A stretch of 8,139 nucleotides of DNA from AC-32 sp036522595 (GTDB lineage: Bacteria > Actinomycetota > Thermoleophilia > Gaiellales > Gaiellaceae): NCBI GenBank assembly GCA_036522595.1, contig DATDFL010000055.1:1-8139 (forward strand), in the 5' to 3' direction. How positions within the stretch are numbered: the first letter of the stretch is position 1; every line of letters begins with the position of its first letter. Positions 1-4,940 of this stretch are shown one piece after another. Under the pieces are notes generated by a model that ran no database searches, was not told where the DNA came from, and saw only the letters and a program-made list of their open reading frames with translations. The position numbers and the translations under genes are program-made.

Positions 1-1
1 G

Positions 2-781
2 CGCCTCGCGGGGCTCAATCCGGCCGGTGTCGTCTGCGAGGTCATGAAGGACGACGGGACGATGGCGCGCGTCCCCGACCTGCTCGAGTTCTGCGGCCGG
101 CACGAGCTGCCGCTCGTCACCGTGGCCGACCTGATCGAGCACCGGCGGCGGCACGAGCGGCTCGTCGAGCGCGAGGTCGCGGTGCGGATGCCGACCGCCT
201 ACGGCGAGTTCACCGCGCTCCTCTTCCGAGAGACGCTCACCGGCAAGCAGCACGTCGCCCTCGTCAAGGGGGACGTCGCGGGAGCGGAGAACGTCCTCGT
301 CCGCGTCCACTCCGAGTGTCTCACGGGCGACGTCTTCCACTCGCTGCGCTGCGACTGCGGCGAGCAGCTCGACCAGGCGCTGCAGCAGATTGCGTCCGAG
401 GATCGCGGGGTCCTCCTCTACATGGCGCAGGAGGGCCGTGGCATCGGCCTGCTGAACAAGCTCCGCGCCTACGAGCTCCAGGAGTCCGGGCTCGACACCG
501 TCGAGGCCAATCTCGAGCTCGGCTTCCCGGCCGACGCGCGGGAGTGGGGGATCGGCAACCAGATCCTCGCCGACCTCGGCCTCTCGACGATCCGGATCCT
601 GACCAACAACCCCAAGAAGATCAGCGGCCTCGAGGGCTACGGCCTGACCGTCGTCGAGCAAGTGCCGATCGAGACGCCGCCCAATGCGGAGAACATCCGC
701 TATCTCGAGGCCAAACGCGCCAAGCTCGGCCACCGGCTGCACCATCAGGATCTGCGCTTCGACGCTGAGGGTGAGGGATGA
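2..781 (+). CDS. ribBA: Bifunctional DHBP synthase / GTP cyclohydrolase II, 3' part
   Basis: This is the 3' portion (259 residues plus stop) of a bifunctional riboflavin enzyme; the start lies before the window. The first ~30 residues are the end of the 3,4-dihydroxy-2-butanone-4-phosphate synthase domain (LNPAGVVCEV, then DDGTMARVPDL). The rest is GTP cyclohydrolase II, which opens the GTP ring to give the pyrimidine precursor of riboflavin. The zinc-binding cysteines are visible as C106, C117 and C119 of the visible part (SEC, then RCDCGEQ), with the usual 11+2 spacing. The EGRGIGLLNKLRAYELQ block and TNNPKK are also present. The C-terminus (GHRLHHQDLRF) looks complete. The stop TGA overlaps the ribH ATG as ATGA, so the two are co-translated. 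Missing ribD/ribE genes, if in this operon, would lie upstream of the window. Both domains appear intact where visible. Confidence 0.96.
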   Translation, partial: RLAGLNPAGVVCEVMKDDGTMARVPDLLEFCGRHELPLVTVADLIEHRRRHERLVEREVAVRMPTAYGEFTALLFRETLTGKQHVALVKGDVAGAENVLVRVHSECLTGDVFHSLRCDCGEQLDQALQQIASEDRGVLLYMAQEGRGIGLLNKLRAYELQESGLDTVEANLELGFPADAREWGIGNQILADLGLSTIRILTNNPKKISGLEGYGLTVVEQVPIETPPNAENIRYLEAKRAKLGHRLHHQDLRFDAEGEG

Positions 782-1461
782 GCGAGGGGCTCGAAGAGCC
801 GCGCCTCAGGCTCGAAGGCGAGCCGGACGAGGAGCGTCGCGAGGATGTGACCGAGATCGAGACCGAGCGCGAGGAGCCGGAGGCACCGCCTGTCGAGGAG
901 GAGGAAGCGCTTCCCGCCGAGGAGGACGAGCTTCCGCGGCTGCGTGGGTCGGAGCACGCCGGCGGCGAGCTCCGGGTTCCCGATGGCTACGGGGTGATCG
1001 AGGGCGAGCCGACCGGCGGCAGGCGCGCGGTCGGGGTCGTGGTGGCCCGATTCAACGGCGAGATCACGGGCGAGCTGCTGGCGCGTGCGCTGGACGAGCT
1101 CGAGCGGGCCGGGGTGGGCCGGGAGGCCGTGACGGTCGTGCCGGTTCCCGGTGCCTTCGAGCTGCCGTTGGCGGCGATGGCGCTGGCAAAGACCCGCCGG
1201 TACGCGTGCATCGTGGCGCTCGGCGCCGTGATCCGCGGCGAGACGGCGCACTTCGAGTACATCGCGAGCGAGGCGGCGAGCGGGTTGCAGCTCGCGGGGA
1301 TCGAGACCGGCGTGCCGGTGGCGTTCGGCGTGCTGACCGTCGAGAACGAGCAGCAGGCGCGCGAGCGGCTGGACAAGGGCGCGGAAGCGGCTCGCACCGC
1401 CCTCGAGATGGCGGACGTGTTCTCGCAGCTGCGCGCCGCGGCCGGCTCGGCCCCGGGCTGA
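778..1461 (+). CDS. ribH: Lumazine synthase with acidic N-terminal extension
   Basis: 6,7-dimethyl-8-ribityllumazine synthase condenses the ribityl-aminouracil with DHBP, the penultimate riboflavin step, so it directly uses products of the RibBA pathway encoded just upstream. The catalytic domain spans about residues 75-220. It shows VVARFNGEIT (substrate pocket), VPGAFELPLAA, the catalytic-histidine block GAVIRGETAHFEY, and GVLTVENEQQARER. Family members are usually about 150-165 residues; this one is 227. The extra ~70 N-terminal residues are low-complexity and strongly acidic: 24 of the first 57 residues are Glu or Asp. The ATG at 778 is supported by overlap with the ribBA stop and by GAGGG at 767-771, six bases upstream. 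The extension is in frame and uses the same GC-rich codons, so it is probably translated. A later start near residue 70 cannot be excluded, but no better-placed ribosome site was seen. Lumazine synthases commonly assemble into pentamers or 60-mer shells; what the tail does there is unknown. Confidence 0.95.
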   Translation: MSEGLEEPRLRLEGEPDEERREDVTEIETEREEPEAPPVEEEEALPAEEDELPRLRGSEHAGGELRVPDGYGVIEGEPTGGRRAVGVVVARFNGEITGELLARALDELERAGVGREAVTVVPVPGAFELPLAAMALAKTRRYACIVALGAVIRGETAHFEYIASEAASGLQLAGIETGVPVAFGVLTVENEQQARERLDKGAEAARTALEMADVFSQLRAAAGSAPG

Positions 1462-1468
1462 GGCCCGG
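1453..1468 (+). terminator. Hairpin on the ribH stop codon, possible terminator
   Basis: CCGGGC (1453-1458), loop TGAG, GCCCGG (1463-1468) form a six-pair all-GC stem that encloses the ribH stop codon. No T-run follows, so it would be a U-tract-less terminator at best, or an mRNA 3'-end stabiliser. The repeat copies that follow supply further hairpins that could share the role. Confidence 0.35.
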
Positions 1469-1480
1469 TCGCGAACGCGT

Positions 1481-1570
1481 CTCTCGACGGTCTCCGACCG
1501 GTCAGTTCAGAGGGACGCGCGAGCAAGCTCGCACGTCCTGAAGTCGGCTTCGCAAGCGATGCCTCATGCC
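1481..1570 (+). repeat. Hairpin repeat, copy A (tandem with B)
   Basis: This is the first copy of a dispersed element between ribH and rpmB. It matches copy B at a constant offset of 97 bases. Over the core 1500-1565, 62 of 66 positions agree with copy B; the differences are at 1505, 1512, 1519 and 1549. Inner arms GCGAGC-AA-GCTCGC (1519-1532) lie inside outer arms GGACG (1513-1517) and CGTCC (1534-1538). A second, imperfect hairpin (GGC..TCGC-AA-GCGA..GCC, 1546-1563) follows. Identity is much weaker 5' of about 1493 and 3' of 1570. No coding capacity is evident. The function is unknown; see the finding on this repeat family. Confidence 0.88.
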
Positions 1571-1577
1571 TTCGCCT

Positions 1578-1667
1578 CTCTTCACGGCCTCCGACCGGTC
1601 ATTTCAGACGGACGCACGAGCAAGCTCGCACGTCCTGAAGTCGGCATCGCAAGCGATGCCTCGTGCC
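1578..1667 (+). repeat. Hairpin repeat, copy B
   Basis: This is the second tandem copy, core 1597-1662. Hairpin 1 is GGACG (1610-1614), CA, CGAGC (1617-1621), AA, GCTCG (1624-1628), CA, CGTCC (1631-1635), flanked by TTCA (1603-1606) pairing with TGAA (1636-1639). Hairpin 2 is a perfect eight-base inverted repeat, GGCATCGC-AA-GCGATGCC (1643-1660). The copy ends about ten bases before the rpmB -10 box, so it sits just upstream of, or partly within, that promoter region. It may terminate riboflavin-operon transcripts or bind a protein; the sequence does not say which. Confidence 0.88.
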
Positions 1668-1672
1668 TTAGC

Positions 1673-1678
1673 TACACT
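1673..1678 (+). promoter_or_regulatory. Likely -10 box of rpmB
   Basis: TACACT lies 9 bases before the rpmB ATG. There is no Shine-Dalgarno sequence between it and the start codon, so the transcript would have a leader of at most a few bases. No convincing -35 hexamer lies 16-18 bases upstream, where repeat copy B ends. The placement is three bases further out than the other -10 boxes in this window. Confidence 0.45.
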
Positions 1679-1687
1679 CTTCCGCCG

Positions 1688-1879
1688 ATGTCCAAGGTCT
1701 GCGCAATCTGTGGGAAGAAGCCCTCGTTCGGCCACAACCGGAGCCATTCGATGGTGGCGACGAAGCGGCGGTTCAACCCGAACCTCCAGCGCGTACGCGT
1801 GCTGCTCGGCGGGAAGGCGATGCGGGCCTATGTCTGCACGCGCTGCCTGAAGAGCGGCCGGGTCGAAAAGGCGATCTAG
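1688..1879 (+). CDS. rpmB: 50S ribosomal protein L28 (bL28), zinc-binding form
   Basis: This 63-residue protein matches bL28, a small basic protein of the large ribosomal subunit. It begins MSKVCAICGKKPSFGHNRSHS and continues through KRRFNPNLQ and RAYVCTRCLKSGR. Two CXXC pairs (C5/C8 and C50/C53) mark the zinc-ribbon form; some bacteria also carry cysteine-free paralogues. Length is normal for the family. The ATG at 1688 is chosen because homologues begin at MSKVC. The frame stays open upstream to 1559, but that stretch is the hairpin repeat, so the longer start is rejected. The gene has its own probable promoter and a good terminator, so it appears monocistronic. In many Gram-positive genomes rpmB neighbours fakA/yloV and recG, as here. 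Confidence 0.97.
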   Translation: MSKVCAICGKKPSFGHNRSHSMVATKRRFNPNLQRVRVLLGGKAMRAYVCTRCLKSGRVEKAI

Positions 1880-1887
1880 CCCGAGCC

Positions 1888-1914
1888 GCCGGCGAGCGCG
1901 CCGGCCCCCTGTTT
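1888..1914 (+). terminator. Intrinsic terminator of rpmB
   Basis: A perfect seven-pair GC stem, GCCGGCG (1888-1894), loop AGCG, CGCCGGC (1899-1905), starts nine bases after the rpmB stop. CCCC, then TGTTT, follow. The short T-run fits a weak-tract Rho-independent terminator of a high-GC genome. Confidence 0.65.
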
Positions 1915-1969
1915 AAGGCACACCCAACCTCCTCCCCGAGGCGATCGTATCGGCGAAATTCGCGCGGGT

Positions 1970-1991
1970 GTGTGACGCAGGTGTGACAGAA
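1970..1991 (+). repeat. Two 11-base direct repeats at the fakA promoter
   Basis: GTGTGACGCAG (1970-1980) is followed immediately by GTGTGACAGAA (1981-1991). The first seven bases are identical and 8 of 11 agree. The spacing is about one helical turn. The first unit contains the -35 hexamer and the second fills the spacer, which would suit a regulator bound as a dimer on one DNA face. A chance duplication is possible. Confidence 0.5.
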
Positions 1992-2000
1992 GCGTAACTT
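1972..2000 (+). promoter_or_regulatory. fakA promoter, leaderless geometry
   Basis: A -35-like GTGACG (1972-1977, sharing TGAC with the consensus) is separated by 17 bases from the -10 box TAACTT (1995-2000). The -10 box occupies exactly -12 to -7 relative to the A of the fakA ATG at 2007. Transcription would therefore begin at or next to the start codon. No Shine-Dalgarno sequence precedes that codon. This is the best-formed promoter in the window. Confidence 0.65.
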
Positions 2001-2006
2001 TGGCCC

Positions 2007-3572
2007 ATGAGCGATCTCGACTCGCTGCGCGGGTTGGTCCGCGGGGCCACAGGGGCGCTCGAGCGGAGCCGGCAGCGGATCGACGACCTCAACGTCTACC
2101 CGGTTCCGGACGGGGACACGGGCACGAACATGCTCTTCACGGTGCGCGGGATCGACGAGGCGCTCGAGCGAACGACCACGACCGACCGGGCCGCGCTCGC
2201 CCACGAGGTCACCCGCGCAGCGCTGCTGAGCGCGAGGGGGAATTCGGGCGTGATCCTCTCCCAGATCGTCCGCGGGGCCGCCGAGTGCCTGGCCGACGAG
2301 GCCGACCCGATCGATCCGCCGGCAATCGCCCGAGCGGTCCGCGCCGCGTCCGACGCGGCGTACGGCGCCGTTCGAGAGCCGGTCGAAGGCACGATCCTCA
2401 CGGTCATCCGCGAGCTGGCGCAGGCTGCCGAGGCGCGGGCGGCCACCGCCGACTCCGCCGAGCTCCTCGAGAGGCTGATCGACCACGGCGAGGCCGCGGT
2501 GGCCCGCACTCAGGAGCAGCTCGACGTCCTGCGTCAAGCGGGGGTCGTCGACGCGGGAGCCGCCGGTCTCGTCGAGCTCCTCCGCGGCATCACGGCCGCT
2601 GTCCGCGGCGGGGAGCTTCCTGAGCCCGCGCCCCGCGTGGAACTACCGGCGGCTGCGGTGCACCAGGAGCTCTCGCGCTTCCGCTACTGCACCACCTTCG
2701 TCATCGAAGGCGCCGATCTCGACAACGCGCAGGTAGAGCGCGCGCTCGACAAGCTCGGCGACTCCCTCCTCGTCGTCGGCGACCCGACCGCGCTGAAGGC
2801 CCACGTCCACACCGACGACCCGGACGCGGCGCTCGCAGTGGGCACCGCAGTCGGCACCGTCGATGCCGTCGAGATCGCGGACATGCACCGACAGACCCAG
2901 GAGCGCGAAGAGCGGCTCTCCGCACACACAGCGGTCGTCGCGGTGGTGGCCGGCGAGGGCAACCGCCGCCTCTTCGAGAGCCTCGGCGCGGCGCGGATCG
3001 TCGAGGGCGGCCAGACGATGAACCCGCCGGCGTCCGACCTCGTCGCCGCCGCGGACGCAACGAACGCCCAGGAGGTCGTACTGCTTCCGAACAACTCGAA
3101 CGTGGTCCTCACCGCGGAGCAGGCGGCGACGCTCGCCGCCGGCCGGGTCCACGTCGTCCCGACGCGCTCGATCCAGGAGGGCCTCGCCGCGCTCGTTGCC
3201 TTCAACTCGGAGCTCTCAGCCGAGGAGAACGCCGAAGAGATGCGCCGCGCGCTCGAAGGCGTCGCCACCGGAGAGGTCACCACCGCCACGCGCGATGCGG
3301 AGGTCGACGGGCTCACGGTGCGCCAGGGCGAGTACCTCGGCCTCCTCAACGGGCGGGCCGTCGCGTCCGGCCCCAGCTTCGCCGAAGTCGCGCGCGCAGT
3401 GGCCGACGGTCTCCTGGAAGAGCCGCACGACGTGCTGACGCTGCTGGCAGGTGAGGGCGCGCCGCAGCTGAACGGCCTCGTCGACGAGCTCTCCGCCGAC
3501 CACCCTGAGCTCGAGATCGACCTCCACGAGGGCGGCCAGCCGCACTACCAGCTTCTCCTCTCTGCGGAATAG
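2007..3572 (+). CDS. fakA: Fatty acid kinase ATPase subunit (DAK/DhaL family, YloV-like)
   Basis: This 521-residue protein has the architecture of FakA/YloV. An N-terminal DhaL-type ATP-binding domain (about 1-200) shows LNVYPVPDGDTGTNM, with D35 and D37 placed to bind Mg-ATP, SARGNSG (75-81), GTILTVIRE and DAGAAG (182-187). A middle domain starts at FRYCTTFVIEG. Its C228 and the later HVH (H266, H268) resemble the zinc site reported in FakA proteins. A C-terminal domain contains VVLLPNNSNV and the ending HEGGQPHYQLLLS. In characterised bacteria FakA phosphorylates fatty acids held by a DegV/FakB protein, giving acyl-phosphate for phospholipid synthesis. A degV gene lies two genes downstream, which supports this role. 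In Bacillus an asp23/yloU gene sits between rpmB and this gene; it is absent here. The TAG stop overlaps the next gene's predicted -10 box. Confidence 0.9.
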   Translation: MSDLDSLRGLVRGATGALERSRQRIDDLNVYPVPDGDTGTNMLFTVRGIDEALERTTTTDRAALAHEVTRAALLSARGNSGVILSQIVRGAAECLADEADPIDPPAIARAVRAASDAAYGAVREPVEGTILTVIRELAQAAEARAATADSAELLERLIDHGEAAVARTQEQLDVLRQAGVVDAGAAGLVELLRGITAAVRGGELPEPAPRVELPAAAVHQELSRFRYCTTFVIEGADLDNAQVERALDKLGDSLLVVGDPTALKAHVHTDDPDAALAVGTAVGTVDAVEIADMHRQTQEREERLSAHTAVVAVVAGEGNRRLFESLGAARIVEGGQTMNPPASDLVAAADATNAQEVVLLPNNSNVVLTAEQAATLAAGRVHVVPTRSIQEGLAALVAFNSELSAEENAEEMRRALEGVATGEVTTATRDAEVDGLTVRQGEYLGLLNGRAVASGPSFAEVARAVADGLLEEPHDVLTLLAGEGAPQLNGLVDELSADHPELEIDLHEGGQPHYQLLLSAE

Positions 3573-3575
3573 AGT
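3570..3575 (+). promoter_or_regulatory. Possible leaderless -10 box of the response regulator
   Basis: TAGAGT lies at exactly -12 to -7 from the ATG at 3582, and its TAG is the fakA stop codon. No Shine-Dalgarno sequence and no clear -35 hexamer were found. Read-through from the fakA promoter is an equally likely source of transcript. Confidence 0.4.
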
Positions 3576-3581
3576 CAGCAC

Positions 3582-3965
3582 ATGGCAGAGCAGATCCGCG
3601 TGGTCCTCGTGGAGGACAACGACGTCTTCCGCGAGGCGCTGGAGCTGCTGCTCGGCCTCCGGCCCGAGATTCAGATCATCGCCTCGGTCGCCGACGGGGC
3701 CGACGCCGCGCAAGCCGCGTCCCAGCTGTGCCCCGAAGTCGTGCTCATGGACTACCGGCTGCCCGGGCTCGACGGCGTGCAGGCGACGCGCGCAGTGCTC
3801 AAGGCCTGCCCCGAGACCGCGGTCGTCTGCCTGACCGCGGAGGCAACCCCGCGCGAGCGCGAGGCGCTCTTCGAGGCCGGCGCGGTCGGCTGCCTGGAGA
3901 AGGACGAAGGCCTTGACGCGATCGTCACGGCGATCCACGGCGCCGCGAAGACCACGGCCGCGTGA
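3582..3965 (+). CDS. Stand-alone receiver-domain response regulator
   Basis: This 127-residue protein consists of one CheY-like receiver domain. The acidic pair E11/D12 (LVEDND), phosphoacceptor D57 (VVLMDYRLPGLDG), switch residue T85 (VCLTAE) and conserved K107 (CLEKDE) are all present, so it should accept a phosphate. The sequence resembles receivers of the NarL/FixJ group, but it stops right after the last receiver helix with no DNA-binding domain. It therefore probably acts through protein contacts, or as a phosphorelay or phosphate-sink component. No histidine kinase is in the window. It begins nine bases after fakA, and its TGA stop overlaps the degV GTG as GTGA. This placement between the two parts of a fatty-acid kinase suggests, as inference only, a link to that enzyme. 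No gene symbol can be assigned. Confidence 0.93.
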   Translation: MAEQIRVVLVEDNDVFREALELLLGLRPEIQIIASVADGADAAQAASQLCPEVVLMDYRLPGLDGVQATRAVLKACPETAVVCLTAEATPREREALFEAGAVGCLEKDEGLDAIVTAIHGAAKTTAA

Positions 3966-4822
3966 AGCTCACCGCAGAGAACGCCGCCATCGTCGTGGAC
4001 TCGACGGCGGACTTTCCCGAAGCGCCGGAGCGCTTCCCGAACTGGCGCGTCGTCCCGCTCTACGTCCGTTTCGGCGACGAGAGCTTCCGCGACTACGTCG
4101 AGCTCGCGCCGAGCGCCTTCTACGAGCGGCTTCGCAGCGCCGCGCAGACGCCGACGACGTCGCAGCCGACCCCCGGCGACTTCCTGGCCGCCTACGAGGA
4201 TCTCGCCGATTACGAGCGGATCCTCGCCCTGCACATCGCGGGGAAGCTCTCGGGGACGATCGAGAGCGCGCGCACCGCGGCGCAGATGCTCGGAGGCGAG
4301 CGCGTGCGCACGATCGATTCCGAGAGCGCTTCGGTCGCCATCGCGATGCTGGGCCTCGCGATCCAGCGGCGGCTCGAAGCCGGCACCACTGACGAGGAGA
4401 TCGACGAGCTCGCGAGCCGCTACCGGAGCGAAGCGGGCCTGCTCTTCACCGTCGACACCTTCGAGTACCTGGTGCGCGGCGGACGCGTCGGCCGTGCGCG
4501 CGGCTGGGCCGGAGAGCTGCTGCACATCAAGCCGATCCTCACGATCGACGAGGGCGAGGTCGTGCCGGTGAAGCGCGTGCGCGGGAACCGGAAAGCGTTC
4601 CTCGAATTCGCGTCGGCGTTCGAGGGCACGACCAACGACTCGCCGTCTCTGAAGGTCGGCATCGCCCATGCCGACGCCCCCGAGCGGGCGGAGGCGCTGC
4701 GCAAGATGGTCCGCGAGACGAGACCGAGCGCCGAAATCGAGCACGTCGCGACGCTTGGCCCCGTCCTCGGTGCCCACGCCGGACCGGGGACTGTCGGCTT
4801 CTTCTGGTTCGACGACAGCTGA
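3962..4822 (+). CDS. DegV family fatty-acid-binding protein (FakB-like)
   Basis: This 286-residue protein has the two-lobed DegV fold signatures in order: VVDSTADFP (11-19), the carboxylate-contacting TTSQPTPGDF (65-74, with S67), LSGTIESA (96-103), DSESAS, FEYLVRGGRVGRA, HIKPIL, GNRKAF, and near the end GPVLGAHAGPG with H272. DegV/FakB proteins hold one fatty acid in a tunnel and present its carboxylate to FakA for phosphorylation. Together with the fakA two genes upstream this makes a plausible complete FakAB kinase, although DegV paralogues differ in lipid preference, and this cannot be read from sequence. The GTG start at 3962 overlaps the preceding stop codon and has no strong Shine-Dalgarno sequence, which implies re-initiation by ribosomes finishing the response regulator. 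The stop codon lies at the edge of an inverted copy of the hairpin repeat. Confidence 0.9.
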   Translation: MKLTAENAAIVVDSTADFPEAPERFPNWRVVPLYVRFGDESFRDYVELAPSAFYERLRSAAQTPTTSQPTPGDFLAAYEDLADYERILALHIAGKLSGTIESARTAAQMLGGERVRTIDSESASVAIAMLGLAIQRRLEAGTTDEEIDELASRYRSEAGLLFTVDTFEYLVRGGRVGRARGWAGELLHIKPILTIDEGEVVPVKRVRGNRKAFLEFASAFEGTTNDSPSLKVGIAHADAPERAEALRKMVRETRPSAEIEHVATLGPVLGAHAGPGTVGFFWFDDS

Positions 4823-4886
4823 GGCGTCGCTTGCGATGCCGACTTCAGGACTCGCGAGCTTGCTCGTGTGTCCGTCTGAAATGACC
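4821..4886 (-). repeat. Hairpin repeat, copy C (inverted)
   Basis: The reverse complement of this 66-base stretch matches the core of copy B (1597-1662) at 62 of 66 positions. The differences are one base near the degV end, two adjacent bases, and one more. Weak similarity (CTCTCTTC on the minus strand, complement of 4904-4911) may extend it toward recG. The core begins inside the degV stop codon TGA (4820-4822) and fills much of the degV-recG gap. Both hairpins seen in copies A and B are recognisable, but the base pair G1614:C1631 of copy B is A opposite A here. It lies 3' of one gene and upstream of another's promoter, the same setting as A and B. Confidence 0.9.
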
Positions 4887-4928
4887 GATCGACACGACTG
4901 TTCGAAGAGAGCACGCCGTAGGGGTTCT

Positions 4929-4934
4929 TAGACT
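4929..4934 (+). promoter_or_regulatory. Leaderless -10 box of recG
   Basis: TAGACT occupies exactly -12 to -7 from the GTG at 4941. No ribosome-binding sequence lies before the GTG and no clear -35 hexamer was found. The fit supports the GTG start and a leaderless transcript, independent of the fakA-degV unit. Confidence 0.55.
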
Positions 4935-4940
4935 GGTCGC

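Noticed and set aside
1481..1667. CRISPR array
   Set aside because: Only two tandem units, with similarity running across most of the 97-base period rather than short repeats with unique spacers.
1559..1687. In-frame upstream extension of rpmB giving a 106-residue protein
   Set aside because: The extra 43 residues are simply the hairpin repeat and promoter read in frame; L28 homologues begin at MSKVC and the length from 1688 is exactly typical.
3752..4777. Long minus-strand open frame of 341 codons
   Set aside because: It lies opposite the response regulator and degV, both of which have full family motifs; long antisense frames are expected in high-GC coding DNA and its sequence is low-complexity and arginine-rich.
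1481..4886. Inverted repeats flanking rpmB-fakA-regulator-degV as a composite mobile element
   Set aside because: No transposase or integrase is inside, no target duplication was seen, and the enclosed genes are in a conserved chromosomal order.
4887..4940. DNA-damage promoter (LexA box or RecA-independent type) upstream of recG
   Set aside because: TTCGAA at 4901-4906 is not part of a GAAC-N4-GTTC box, and the nine bases eight positions before TAGACT do not resemble TTGTCAGTG.
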